Assembly (NCBI GenBank): GCA_033439265.1
Contig: JAVTVX010000034.1
Location: 18,304,501-18,368,500 of the forward strand
DNA from: Dillenia suffruticosa
Taxonomy: Eukaryota > Streptophyta > Magnoliopsida > Dilleniales > Dilleniaceae
Length of the DNA stretch: 64,000 nt
Reading direction: 5' to 3'
In this document: piece by piece, positions 24,501-39,500 of the stretch
Numbering within the stretch: the stretch's first letter is position 1
Layout of the letters: every line of letters begins with the position of its first letter
Program-made: the position numbers and the translations under genes
Notes under the pieces: model-generated
What the model saw: only the letters and a program-made list of their open reading frames with translations
Databases searched by the model: none
Told to the model about the DNA's origin: nothing

Positions 24501-27500
24501 CAAATCATACAGCTTTGAATATCAATATTGATAATTGACAACATAGCTTAATATAAAATTAGCTTATGTGTAGTATTGGTTGAGTCTAAGTCTATCTGGT
24601 TACATATTTGGTGTGTATAAGCCATTATTAAAATATATTTGCAAAATTTATGAACAAAAAGACCCAAAAGTGTATACACATACATATATATATATTAACA
24701 ACAATAAAGAATGAACAAAAGGGAACTATCTTATTCAAATTTTATAGGAATACCGCCTACCATTGCTTCAGATGGCAAATCTTTGTCACTCTTCCCTGGG
24801 GCCTACAAGGAGTAAAACATTACATGGATCAACTAACTGACAAAGATTAGACATTAAGTGCAGAAAAAATAAAAAAATAAACTTAAGTAACCTAAAAATT
24901 GTGGGAAAAATACAAGAACAAGTGCAAAGAACCATTTCCGATCAAATTTTTTAAAAGGGAAAAAATGAGATCTCCATTGAAGTATATTTTCTTTTTATAG
25001 AAAAAAATGGTATATTAGATGAAAGATGAATATGCAAAAGCCCTTAAGGATAAAAAATCTTAGAAGTAATAAGGATAAAACCAAGAAAAAACAAAGAAAA
25101 CTAGTGTACAATTGTTTTTCACTTCCTTTTCAAAGTGTTAGATTACAACCCTCATAAATCTATGAAACATTAGTCCATTGACAAGTATAAAAGACAACTT
25201 TATCCCACAAAACAAAAATTTCAAAGGTCTAATTACAAAAAATTCTAATATTCAACTCCACCCACAGTTCCACAACAACCAAACATCTTTTTTCCCTCCA
25301 AAACCTCTAAAATTAGTAAAGAACAAATCAGAAAGATTTCTGGGACAAACCAAATCATTGTAGCACACAGAAAACAGGTGGTTCCACAACTCGCTCACAA
25401 TAGAGCCATGTAAAAATAAGAAGTCCCTGGCTTCTAAATTGCAATAATGCATGACACAAACATCCGGGAAGATAAACTTATAAGGTCATTTTTTATTGAG
25501 AACACCTTTGATATTGATTTTATTAAGCACACCAACAAAATAAAAATCTTAATCTTAGTAGCAACCTTTACCCTCTAATTGAAATTGCTAAGCTGAAATG
25601 AGGAATTTGGGAAAGATTAGTTAGAATCTAGATTCCAAATTCTAGTGTCAGTACCATGAATAGAAGGTTCATTACCTTGAAAAAGAGAAATTAGGGAAGA
25701 AAACCAAGCAGCTTCCCTACTATTAAGATTTCTAAAGAAACGAAAATCCCACAAAAATGAATCTCTCTCCCAATTATAAAAATATTTGATAGGAGCACAA
25801 TGAAGTCTATATAATCTATAAAGACAAGGAAAAGAAATAGGATAAAAAAACACACGAGAAGCATCACCAACCTTAAAGAACACCAAGGGAAGAAAAGTAT
25901 TGTACACATGAGACAAATTTCCCAGAACTGCAATGAAAACTCTCACTCCAACATTGGTATCCTATTCATCTTGACAAAGACCATACTTGCTTTTCATAAT
26001 GCTATGCTGTAGGGAATTCGGTCATTGGAAGAATCTCTATTGTCATTTGCTTGCTAAAGAGATGTTTTTGAAAACCATGTTATCAAGACCAAATCAGACT
26101 TTGATCTAGACACTTGATCCAACTTAGTAAATGCTCTTTCTTGGCCAATAGACTGTCTAACCAAAGAAAATCTCTAACCTGAAACAAGAATGGATACGGA
26201 GAAGGAATCCTGAAGACAATCAATATAGTGAGGGTTCTAACATCCCAAATGATAACTATCCCACCCAAGGAATCACCAAAACGAAGACACTCCCACTCTC
26301 CTTGTATTTAGTTATATCCATCTCCTCTAGCTTAGTCTCCTGAATGGGAACCAAGTCGGCACCCACAGATCGAATGGCATCTATAACCTTTCTTCTCTTC
26401 CTCCTGTCTCTTCCAACTAAGCACTCCATTGATCACCTATCCTAACCCCTTATGAGACTCTAGAGACCCCTCCTCTTCACTTACCATTTTATCCCTTTTT
26501 ATTATGGTGATATATGATAGAAAAGGAGAGTTGGCTTTTATGGGCACGGTACTAAGCTCAAATAACTTCAAATCCAATCTGTTGAAAAAAAAAAATGTTC
26601 CCTACTATCCTTAACTTTAGTAAATATCTGAACAAGAAAGGCCATCATAGAAAGAACTGTTGCCAATTTTCAGGAGCGCAACCCTCTGAAATCCTTAACT
26701 TTAGTAAAGGAAAACTACGAATACATAATCCCAATCCAAGATAGAGTAGAAAGGGCCAGTGTCTTGATCAGTGGTAGTGAATTGATATCTTTAAAGCATA
26801 ATGTTGGAGAGGCAGGCCAGTTCATCTGCCAGCTGGTTCTAGAGAATGTCTTATCAGGGGATTCGCTAGGAGCTAGAAAGAGGTCAAAGAGAGGATGTGA
26901 TTAACAATGTGTACAAATTGGATACTGGTCATGGTCAGACAAGAATTTGTAAGCATGCTGATATTTACTCTCTCTAACCAGTGTGTCTGTCAAGTAATTA
27001 AGGTAGTATAAGGAACGCTGTGGATGCACCCTTATTTGTATTATCAATAACTTATAATACAAAATGCACATTAAAGAAAAAAAATCAATCATTCTCCATC
27101 CATCAAATTTTATTATAAGACCAAGCCCAAAATATTGTCATACAAATTCTGCACCAGCCAAATCTCCTCAACCAACTCTAACTTCCATTCATAAAGTTGC
27201 ACCCAGTCAAGGCCCACAATTCATCCTAACATTGTTGTGGACCTTCTAAAAATTTCTCAAAGTTGCACTCCTGTCAGCTATAACAAAAATGAACAAAAAA
27301 CCACTCTATTATGGAACTATCCTCCTGCCACCACATTTCGTGCCCCAACCATATCTTCCTCTCATTGCTACCTCCATTCTATCTAAAGCCCAGAAACTTA
27401 TTTACTGCTTCAAAGTGCTTTCAATGGCATAAAATTAAATGACACCACAAACTTAGTCAACATCTTCTCCTGATTAACACCATAATGCCCCCAATGACTT

Positions 27501-30500
27501 ACCCTTAGTCACATACCCCATAAAGCCAAATGAGGAGTTTTCACACCAAACTCTACCCCAGGCCAATAACGAAAAGAAGATGGTAGCCAATCTTGATTTG
27601 GACTCATCACCCAAAACCTCACTCCAGAAATCATTTTGCAAAATTACAACCCAAAACATTAACTGGCTTTGCAACTACTTGACAACTTGGTGGGACCGTG
27701 GTAATAGTCTCGCCTAAAAGGGATGGGACACCTATATGTTGATGCCAATAGGGGGATATCAGCGCTGGTTATCTCCTGCCACCCTTTCACTTTGGGGGGG
27801 GGGGGGGAATAATCTAACCACTCCCCTTATACAAAAAGTGAATCTTCCAACTTGTACAATCTCGCATCCACACTCAACCATCAAAACTCAAACAAAACCA
27901 ATATACCCTTCAATGGAAATCTATAGGATCATTATATTAAAATAAATAAATAAATAAATCAACAGGATCATCAATAAAGAATACACTTTGCAGCATAATG
28001 CACAACCCTCACATGCAAGTTGCTGTTACTTCTACCCTCACATGCATCACGGCACCGAAACAGAATGGTATATATCTTACAAACAATATTGGTTATTTAT
28101 CCAAATTTCAGAAAAGGATCACACCTCCAAGAAACAAAAGATTAGAAATGGACAGTTTGTCACCATCATTACATCCAAGGACAAACCATTAACAAAGTCA
28201 CTGTGCTGTTTCACCTTAGGAAGAAATAACTCTTATGAAAATAACCAACAACTTTCTCACCCTTTTAAAACTACCACTAGATATTGTTGGCATCCCATTG
28301 ACTACAAGAAAAGACCTTCCAGACTAGTTTGAAACTCATTCAAATAACTGGAACATGGGAAACCAAATGATTTGTCCCACAAGGTTTGAATTTCATGTTC
28401 ACATAGCCTCAGACTTTCTGATGATGCAATGGAAAGTAGGAGTGGAAAACTATTTATAGATGTCTGATCCACAAGACAAAAGGTTGTATAAGGAGAAGTA
28501 TATGAAGTAATCGTCAAGAAAACAAAATAAACACAGTCCAGCAACAATATACCTTCAGGTAATCAAACAATATGAGGCACTGGACAAGAATATGACGCCG
28601 GAAACTGGGATCTTTTAACTGCGCCAAAAAAATAAAAATGATAAAATCGGAGAAGGAATAAAACATGAAGAACAGAAGTGATGCAATATAAGAAGCTTTT
28701 TTTTTGTAATTATCAAAAACTGACTTCTAATCCCATGAGTTTGCTGCTGGTAAGGTATTTTATATTGAAAGTTGTGGCTTCCTCCTCAAGGTTATTTGCA
28801 TTTCCCTCTTCATCACTCAAAGGCTGAGCTTCAAAAGTATTCAGGACAACCTACACATCTCATAGCAAAATAATCAGTGTACAATGAAATCCTTTATGAG
28901 GATAGGACCCATGAAGACGAGATATACCATCAAACCTGAGGTGAATTTCAGCCATCTGGTTGGATTAAGATTTAACGAAGAAGGGTTGCAAAAGTATTCC
29001 TGAGAGAAAGAAGGAGATACATCAAGAGAAGAAAAATACAAAGATCCAGGTTGTCTGATCAACCAAACATGCTGATGGTGGTCATAAATTCCGAATTGGC
29101 TTCAATACGAGTATTCCAATTCAATACTGTTGTAGCACAAGCACAATAAAATCATTCAGAACATTCATATCTATATCTTCATCATTCCTAGAGAAAAAAT
29201 TAGGCATGTTTGCAAACACGAGGCCTCACTCCTCAAAATACTTTTGTTCTCTTACAGCCACACAAACAAACAACAAAAGCTCATTAAGTACAATATGTTT
29301 TCTCCTTCTATTATGCAATTCATCTGCCACGATGCCTATATCTATAACTGAATCAGCCTCACCCAAGATATTCTCACCATGAAGAACTTAGCCTTATATA
29401 ATTAGCAGGTCCAGTTACAAATAAAATGAAGATGAGTTATAATGTCTATGCAGTTCTCAAATAAATAACAATGAGCAGAAAGCAATCACATTATCAATGA
29501 GTGGCGTAGGTCATTGAGAGCCCGGTGCCTGTTGTGAGTATTCTCGAAACATTTTAGCTTACTACATTGATATTTTGTTTGTAGGAAGAAGTAAAGTCAA
29601 CATGATCAACAGGGAGAAAAAATTCAAGAAAGCATACAAAGGAGCTGTCAAGACTCATTTTAACCTATCATCTTCAGAAATTCATAACTTGAGTTCTGCT
29701 CATTGGATTAAAGTGAATAGCCGTGAAAAGATAAGATGGAAAGCTACAACTTTCCTATTGATGACTTTATCAAATTCGACCAGCAAGCAGGAGTAAAATG
29801 CAATTGAAGTTGAGTCTCAAGTCTTGCAGAAAGTTCTGGAGCTGTTTCAGTAGAGAATTCACAACTAAGCTAATTCATAACTTGAGCAACAAAACTCTAA
29901 TTGACCTGATTCAAGTTGCTGTTGGAAATAACGGAAACAGATCTACAATTTTCATGTTTTAGGTCTTGCCAGATTCAGTCAGGAAGATGGTTAAAAACAA
30001 GCTTGAAGTTGACTGTACATGCCTGTCAACTAGCACACTTGTGTTAAAGTTCAGCGCGCGCTTGTGTTAAACGTCACCACACTTGTGGAGGGACAGATTC
30101 CAGAACTAAAATATTCTGCACTTGTCTCATTAAGGGCAATTTGGGAAACACACGTTGGACAAAAATTCTAATGCCTATTTTGGATTGACAAAAAGGAATT
30201 TTGCATTGTTTTAACCTTGTTAAACGATTATAAATAGAACATGACAGGCTAGAGAGCAGACAATCTTTTACATCTTTTACATCTTTTGGGAAGTTAATTG
30301 AAGGAGGCGAAGAGAGGAGAAGAAGAACGCATAGACATAGCTTTCTCTTCCCTTTCTCTCTTATGTTTTCTTTCATTGTTTGTGTTGATTTAGCCATGAG
30401 TGGCTAAATACCTTTTCACCACGACTCCTCTTGTATCTACTATGATTAGCTTTCTCTTCCCTTTCTCTCTTATGCTTTCTTTCATTGTTTGTGTTGATTT

Positions 30501-33500
30501 AGCCATGAGTGGCTAAATATCTTTTCACCACGACTCCTCTTGTATCTTCTATGACGAGTTTAGTGACTAATGAATTGACTCTTGTTGATCTCTTTGTTAT
30601 TGTTTGGTTAACTTTGTATTTAATGTTTTTATTTTCCTAATCACCAAATAGATGATTTTTATTCATAAACCATTCAAGAGAGGAGTTTATGAATAAGCTC
30701 TCAGGTTAATTAACATACATTGAATGCATAAATCAGAATTGGTGCGTGATGGTGGCTAAATACCTTTTCACCACGACTCCTCTTGTATCTTCTATGACGA
30801 TTTCAGTGACTAATGCAATTGACTCTTGTTGATCTCTTTGTTATTGTTTGTTAACTTTGTATTTAATGTTTTTATTTTCCTGATCACCAAATAGATGATT
30901 TTTATTCATAAACCATTCAAGAGAGGAGTTTATGAATGAGCTCTCAGGTTAATTAACATACATTGAATGCATAAATCAGAATTGGTGCATGATGCATACA
31001 ACTATCTAGCAATTTATGTTTCGTTGCGATTGTTAGAAGGGATCAAGGATTTTTTTTGGCAATTAAATTTAATCTAGAGATAGATAAATTGTTGTAGAGA
31101 AATCAACCTAGCAAAGGAACATTAGAGATCCTAGTTGACAATAAAATCATATCCGTAGGGAACAAATCATATAGCAACACAATTCGAAGTCCCAGTGATT
31201 TTCTATCATTGAATTCAATCTTCTTAGTTTTCAAATTAGTTTAGTGACAACTACTTTTAGCTTAATTTCTCCACTTAAATTTGTTTCTAAATATTACAAC
31301 TAGCTAGGTAAACTTATAGTTAGATAACAATAGTCATGGGAACGACACTCTACTCAAGACTCTTACTTGACATGACTCATACATTTGCAAGTTGACAGAT
31401 TTGAGCCCTATAACTTTTGTGTGTGTGTGCACGAAAAACCAGCACCAGAAAGCTATGACACCTCTTTCCATGAAAATATTTGTCCAATGCCCTTTTTCCA
31501 TATAAGCAATGGAGAAATTAATGACATATGCAGCGTGTTTGCCCAGTCAATGGAAAGAATCATATCTAAAGTTACCTCCAATTATACATTGGCAATTTGC
31601 AATGTAATAGCCACTCCTTTACATGGCCCTTTTTGGCCACTAACACAACCATAAAAACTGAACAGACTCAACTTGATGACCATCACACACATACACAAGC
31701 CTAATGAACTATGACTGGGATATTATGACCATGCAATTGCCAATGTAATCAAAGCCTGTCGATTCATAGTGTCGATTTCAATTTGTTGTGCCCCATGATG
31801 TTACAACCGTGGCTGTGTATTTAAACCTATGCCCTCCATACACATGAACAAAAAAAATAAATAAATCAATCAGTCAATTATACAAGGAGATAAATCGGTC
31901 TCTTTAGTATCTATGGAAAAGTAACTCCACGTTGACCACTAAACTCCTTGCAGAATATCCTTTCTTTATGGAAGAGAAAGCATACATGGCAAAAGTACAA
32001 AGGAAAATACAACATGATACTACCTATTACCCCGACAAAACATCTATAAACAAGGCAGCACCTGCAAAAGAAGAAAAAGAACCTGAAAAAAAAAAGAAAC
32101 AAACAAACAAACAACCAAACAAAAAGAGTTGAAATCTTAAACCAAACATCAACAAAAACCACCAAAAATTCTCCTAGCACATGAAAAAGGTAGCTTCTTT
32201 TAAAAGAAAAAAGAATACAAGAGGCTTAAAGGATATCAAATCCACAAAAGCTAAAAAGACAAAAAAAAATAAAGACAAAACGTTAACACGAGATAAAATA
32301 AATAGCATCCACACAACAACACTACCATACCATTCAAAGATGCTTACTTTCTGTTGTTTCTCACCACTACAAGGATTCGTTTGGTGTGATGTGGTGCCTT
32401 TGAATATTACATGTATTATTAGGTCATCCTTGGCTTTATGATCATGATGTGAATCATTGTGGGAAAGAAACAATTATCACTTCTTATGCAATGGCAAGCC
32501 TAGTACACCATATCCAAAGAGTAGTGAAGAGTTGAAGAAATTAAGAGAAACAAAGCCCAACCAGCCGATGGAAAAGCCTCATCATAAATTTGTTGAGGAG
32601 ATGTCCTTAAAATTACTTGCCAAGAAAGGAGTTTGTGCAAAACCAAAGAAACAAAGATAATGTATGCAGTAGTAATCAAAGGAGCTGACAAACCAGCCAC
32701 TGATCAGCTTACAGAAGTCCCCAAGAATTGTCACAATTGCTAGAGGACTCCTGTGATGTTGCTCCAGAAGACTTGCCAACTACCTTGTTGCCTATGCGCA
32801 ACATACAACATGCAATTGATCATGTCCCAGATGCACAACTACCAAACATGCCATCTTATAGGATGAATCCTATGGAATTGGAAGATGCAGAGTTGAAGAG
32901 AAAAGTAGATGAGCTTTTACCTGAAGGATTCATTCAGGAAAGCCTAAGTCTATGTGCCATAACAGCTCTATTAACACCAAAAAAGGATGGAAATCGGCAA
33001 ATTTGTGTTGATAGTTGTGTAATAAATAAGATTAGTACCAAATATTTGTTTTCAATTCTGCGACTTGATAACATGCTGAACATAATGGCAGGGGCAGCCA
33101 TCTTTTCAAAGGTGGATCTCAAGAGCGGTTATCATCAGATTCACATACACCCTGATGACAAGTGGAATACAGCTTTCAAAACAGATGATGGGCTTTACAA
33201 GTGGTTCATTATACCTTTCAAGTTATGTAATGCACCACGCATATTCACACTAGTCGTGACTCAGGTATTTCAACCTTTTATCAGTAAATTCCTAGTTGCT
33301 CATTTGGATGGTATTCTAATGTACAGCTAGACTATGGAGGAACACCTCTCTCATTCATAACAAGTCATGAGAGTTCTTAGACAAGAAAACTCTATGTTAA
33401 CTAAAAGAAGTGTTCCTCCATGAGTTTTAGGCTTGTACTTTTGGGTTTAATTGTGACTTCTAAAGGTAGAAGCTTATCTGGAGAAAGTCAGGACATTTTT

Positions 33501-36500
33501 TGATTAGTCAACTCCTTCAACATTGCATGAAATAAGGAGCTTTCATGGATTAGCAACATTTTACTGAAGACCTCATATGAAATTTCAGCATAATTATGGT
33601 TCCAATAATAGATTTCATGAAAAGGGTCAGTTTACTTGGATGAAGGAAATTTCTGTAGCCTTTGGGAACGTCAAAAGCAGAAAGACAGAAGCCCCTACTC
33701 TTCAGCTACCCGACTTTTCCAAAGTATTTGAAGTGACTTATGATGCTTCACATGCATGGATTCAAGGAGTTCTTAGCCATGAAAGACATCCCACTGCTTT
33801 CTTTATGAGAAGCTTAATGATGCCTAGAGAGAGCATTCCCCTTACGACAGGAATTTTATGCAACTTTGCAGGCATTGCTTTATTGGCGACATCACCTTAT
33901 TCCTAACGAGTCTGTGCTTTACTTTGACCATGAAGTACTCAAGTACATTAATAGCCAAAAGAGATTGGAGCCGAGGCATGGGTTGAATTTCTTCAAGCTT
34001 ATATCTCTGTCAAAGCTGTTGATGTTCTGAGTGGTTTATCTCCTCACCACCATGTCCGTGAAAGTTGTGGTTTCGAGCACCTCAAGGATAAGTATCCAAT
34101 GTGCAAGGATTTCAGATTCATAGATGCTGATATGCTTGCTGGAAAACAACAGGAACATGCTGATTTCTCACTGCAACATGGTTATTTTCTCAAAGGTCAT
34201 TGCCTTTTTGTGCCTTCTACATCAATCCATGACAAGTTATTTGGAAGTTGCACAAGAAAGGACAATTCAGGCATGACAAAACAGTTGTTATGGTGGAAGA
34301 AAAGTTTATAGGCCTAGTCTCAATCATGATGTTGCAACATTAGCTGCTCAATGTCTCACATGTCAGTCACTAAATAGAAGAAAAAGAACACCAGGCTTTA
34401 TATAGCTCTTCCGATTCCACATGAACCATGGCAAGACCTATGAATTTTGTCCTAGGGTTAACAAAGACAATTTGAGGGCATAATCTGTTCTTGTTTTTGT
34501 AAACCACTTCTCGAAGATGGCTCACTTTGTTCCATGCTCAAAGACAACAAATGTTGCACATGTAGCTAGCTTATTCTTCAAAGAAGTAGTGTGTCTTCAT
34601 GGCTTACCAAGAATATTGTGTTCAACAGAGACCAAAACTTCACTTCTTGTTTTTTGCAGACTTTGTGGTGTCTATCCAACACTCAACTAAACTTTTCAGC
34701 CACATTTCATCCTCAAACTGATTGGCAGACAGAGATTGTTAATCAGAGCCTTGGGGTTTCACTAAGGTGTCTTGCGGAAGACAAAATTACAGCTTGAGGC
34801 TTTATTCTACCTATGGCTGAATTTGAGTACATCAACTTTGTCAATAGAACTACTGCTCCTAGCCCCTTCAAGAATATTTTGGGCATGCAGCCGAGGAAGC
34901 ACATTGATTTGGTTTCTTTGTCCTAGTGTAGAGGCTGATGCTTTTGGTCAGCATATTCATGAAATTCATGCTGATGTTGGTGACAAGATTGCTTCTAACA
35001 ATGCATCTTGCATGTTTCATGGTGATTTGCCTCACCAACATGCTGAATATGAAGTTGTTGATCAAGTTATGGTGCATGTGGCCAAAAAAATTTCCTAGCA
35101 AAGTATAGGAAACATCACGAAGTTTCGGTCCATGTAAGATTCTTCATAAAATAAACCCAATGCATATGCTTTGGAATTGCAAGACCACAATGGCATCAAT
35201 AACATCTTCAACATTAAAGATCTCACACTTTACCCTGGACACTTTAAAGCATAATCTAATAATGTTGTGGCTGCACGTCTTCTTTCAGCTTCAAACATCT
35301 ACGATGAGGCTAACAAAATTGTGGATGGCAACATTATTTCAACTCAAGGAGGAGGATACCAAAGATAGTTGATAAAATGGAAGCATAGGCCATGTTAGCA
35401 TGTAAATGGATTTAAGATGATGAGTTCCAACCATTGGATCACAGTTTGTATGAGAAGTACCATTCTCTAAACACATCATAGTCGAATTTTCCAAACAGCA
35501 AGAGATGATGCAAACCTTATGTGAGGGAGATTTGGAAAGTACTAAGAGAGAAGGGTAAAGAATAACTCAGGAGCTAATGTCACTATTTGGCAAGATTCTA
35601 ATTTAGAATTCGCCTAAAAGGAGCTGCTTTAACTCTTAATTCAGTAATTAAGTTTTTGGAATATTTCTAAATAGTTGAGTCAAAATCTTGTTATAAGTTT
35701 CCAAATTCTAGTGTTGGAAGCAGTTTCAATTTTTCTTTATTATTTCAATTAACTTGGTGTTGCTTAGGAATTTCTAATTTGGATCGTAATAGTAGTTTCA
35801 AGTCTTGTAACCTTATCATGAGGAAGATAATAAGACATTCAATATTTTTTTAGCAAAATTGTTTGCATTCTCTCAAAACTAGAAGGTGTGATGTCTTCTT
35901 CTTCTGGTGAGCGATTCATAAAAACTCTAAGCATGATTACTTAGATTATTTTACTTCTTTTTTGTTTATTCATCTTACCCAACCACAAAGTACATTGTAT
36001 ACAAACAGACCCTGCATCAAAACTCCTTAGATGGAACACCAGTACGTAATTTAAGTGACAAGGACCTCCAAGAAACCACGGCCACAATTATCCATTACTA
36101 TTATTATAGGAAGCTAAGGCTCTAGAATATTTGAAGCCCTCACACACCTTTACATCCATCAATAAATACAATATACTCTATCTCTACAACTATCAATTTT
36201 ATATTTTACAGCTAATCTGTTTGAAGCACACTTTTGTGAAGTGGAATCCACATGCACATTTATAGACACAAGCACAACATTTAGCTAGGAATCACATTTA
36301 AGATGAACAAATTTTATATTTTAAAGCTACTCTGTCTCAAGCACACTTTTATGAAGGGGAATCCACATGCATAGACACAAGCACAACATTTAGCTAGGAA
36401 TCCTGATTCTACACCTCTTTTCCTTTTCTTAAATCTTAATGGTTATTTTAGCACATGTACATGTGTGGCAAAATTCTAGCTATCATGTAAAACTTACACA

Positions 36501-39500
36501 CTGGAAAGGAAAGAAATAGAATCTATCATTACACAGCCCAAGAAATTGCAACATTTTCCAAGTGATCAATCATTAAGACTTAATAGATATGAATCTAATC
36601 TTTTTCATTGGACGAGATGCATCTAGTTGTATGTAAATAGCCACGTTTGAAGTCCATACATGTACTTTTATACTTCAATGTTTTCTAGAAAAATAACCGG
36701 CCATCCCAACCACAGGTTTTAACACAATCGAAGAAAAACACAGCATGGAGAATTTCTTGCTGCAAAACGTAATGTATTAAGGAAGAGAAAGTGTGTTTAT
36801 TCACCTGTAAACTCCAAAATGTCTTGTAGAAGTTGAAGTCAAGAGATATGCCTGATAAGAAGCAAAAGAAGAAATCATGTTGACCATTACTTGCAGTTGA
36901 CACTCAGGAATTAGGATATGCAAAGAACGAGGAAGAAAGTAGAGATCCTTGGCAGCTTAATTTACCATCAGGGGCATCTTTCTCATAGTTGGTCTCATTT
37001 GATGTATTGAAGACACCTTTTATATTTACAGCTGTAACCATAAGCAATTGAAAAGTAAATGTTAACTGAAATCCCAATTAATGTTAATTGCTGTGAAGGT
37101 TGGGATCAGAAACTGGCAACAGATATACCTGAGCGTTCAGACAATGGAAAGAAATGAGCAAGGAACATGAGGATTCGTCCACAAAACACAACATCATTTG
37201 CCTACAAGCACAGCTCTCCAACAAGTTAATCCATTTGGAACCACTATAAAATACTGATGTCGACAGGTTATACACAGGCAACAGGCAACAAATGTCCACA
37301 TGCAGAGAGAAAATCAAACTCCAAAACATCATTTCATCTAAACTAGAATGTCTTATTGAAATTGACTGCGGGCAATTTCCAAACCAATATGCTAATTCAG
37401 GGGAATTTCAGTTTTCGGCGCCCGTTATAATTTAACTTTGTTCTTAGGGCTTTCAACAGAACTATTTTCACTTTCCGGGTTTTCACCTCTACATTAGTAC
37501 AACCCAGACTCCAACCCTTTTTTACTCAAGACACCTAAACCACTATCAACAAACAGTTCATTCTGTTTGAAATCGATAAACAAGCTAACAGTTCAGGAAC
37601 CAGAAACAAATAAAACAGTTTCCTCACCTGATCTCCTCCTTACCCCAGTCAAAAATTTAGTCTCAGAACCGGCAACTAGATACACAACTATAAAATCTCA
37701 TATATTTACTACTTGAGAAACAGATGGAGCCAAGCACTGCATCCTGGATCAGCATATAAACTCCAGTTCGCATTCTCTTGCTCCTCCCCTTGAAGCCAGG
37801 GAAAAATACTTGAACAAATAGATCTAGAGAAGTTTACTATAAAAGGGGGAAAATGCAGATATCTTTCTTAGAACTGATCAAGAACAATTTTATTCTATCT
37901 TCTCAATCCCTTACGGATATGAACAGGCTAATAAATCTTTTATGACCCTAACCTTAACTTTCTTAGTGATACCCTATCTCATCAATTTAGACCTTCATCA
38001 TCTCTCAATTTTTTACCAGTGTTTTTACTGGTTTAATGCAAATAAAAAATTAACTTTTTTGAACTGATTCTTCTAGATTTCCAATAATTAACGAGTTTAG
38101 ATCATCAATGTGAGTAGCAAACACCATGAAGACAATGATGACGATGAAGACAAAGAAGACACTGAAGATAGTTTTTCCAGAGGAAAAGGAGATCAGATGA
38201 TGAAACCATCATATTTTTTCATGGTTTCTGAACCATGTGCTAGTTTAATGGTTTCATTAAATGAAAGTGTTTTCTTTATACGCGATTTTAGCTGGCCAGG
38301 ACCCCAAAAAAAATAATAATTGAAAGTCCATGTATGACGGAGATAAAAAGCTTTGATCAAAACCCAGAAAATGAATTTAAATGCAAAAACAATAAATATA
38401 TAAACAAATAGATTCACAATTTGCCCAAATTTTCTGAAGGTAATACAGATACTTGGGCACCAGAATATAAATGAAAAATCTAATTCACTTGCCTTTTGCA
38501 ACCTTAATACCAACATTGTTGTTTAATCAAAATCCAAGGTTGTCCACATGAAGATAAGTATCATAATCTTCTAATGGTTCCTTCAGTGAATATGCTTATA
38601 TTTATAAATTTGAACTTCCAATGTATATCTAGACATACTAATTTTATTGGATCCCTAATGAGGAAAGAATGCTATCATTCTTTCTTCAACAAGATTAACA
38701 AATCATTTATGAGTAGGATTGATCTCCCAAAAGTAGAACAGATTTTATCTTTCACTCACAAAACAGAGAAACCAGAATACAAAGAAAAAAATCTAATAAA
38801 GAAAAAGGTAAGGCCTCAACAACATAATCATATCAGATACATCCTCTCAATGAGCTATCAATGTCCTCTCAATACGAAAGTAATAGCTACAATCAATTCA
38901 AACCATAGCAAAAACTATTATAAAAAAATAAAATAAAAAATAGGTGCAGAGTACTACCTTTGACAAGCGACGAAGAAGTTGATTGCATGTTCTAAGCATC
39001 ACTAGTTTTCCCCTAGCAAAAAGCTCTTGCTGTAGTGTTCACAACAGCATCATGTGACAACAAAAAATACATGGTCAGAAACATGAGCCATTACACCCCA
39101 AAACAACAAAAGCGCAAGAGTGCATACAGTCACTTAAGAAACTAAGTTAGATCTTACCTTCCCTAATATATCTTGTTTACTCTCAATGTAACCAAAGACA
39201 TCTTTGCAGTTTCTCATGGTGGACATCTCTGTCAAATCCTCCAACAGCTGGAATATCATCCCCCCTTCTACATGTTCTTTCTCACAAAGATAGAGCACAA
39301 TATCTATACATAGAAAAAACAGTAAGAAAGAGGATTAGAATAGAAGTTAAATGTATCCTCGCTTTAGATAATATAAATCAATTTTAGAAGCAAATAAAAT
39401 CTAAAAAGGTTTTCTCAAACCTTAAGGACATAGTGATGCATAATACAAGGTATCATAATCTACTATGTGCAGAGAAGACCTGAAAATGCAATATTAAAAG

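Larger units (their letters stand above)
32440..36020 (+). mobile_element. Decayed Ty3-gypsy (chromovirus-type) pol, antisense in THO1 intron 9
   Basis: Domains run in gypsy order on the plus strand: an upstream segment (about 32457-32720), reverse transcriptase (32728-33330), RNase H (about 33580-33950), integrase (about 34100-35100) and a C-terminal tail (to about 35372). A purine-rich stretch near 35540-35560 precedes a likely 3' LTR start TGTCACTATTTGG near 35578. No matching 5' LTR is seen. Stops and frameshifts break every domain. It lies in the largest intron of THO1, opposite to the gene. Confidence 0.85.

Noticed and set aside
38110-38316. Acidic plus-strand frame (Asp/Glu-rich)
   Set aside because: Sits in THO1 intron 6, is a GA/GAT-rich stretch and shows no splice or promoter context.
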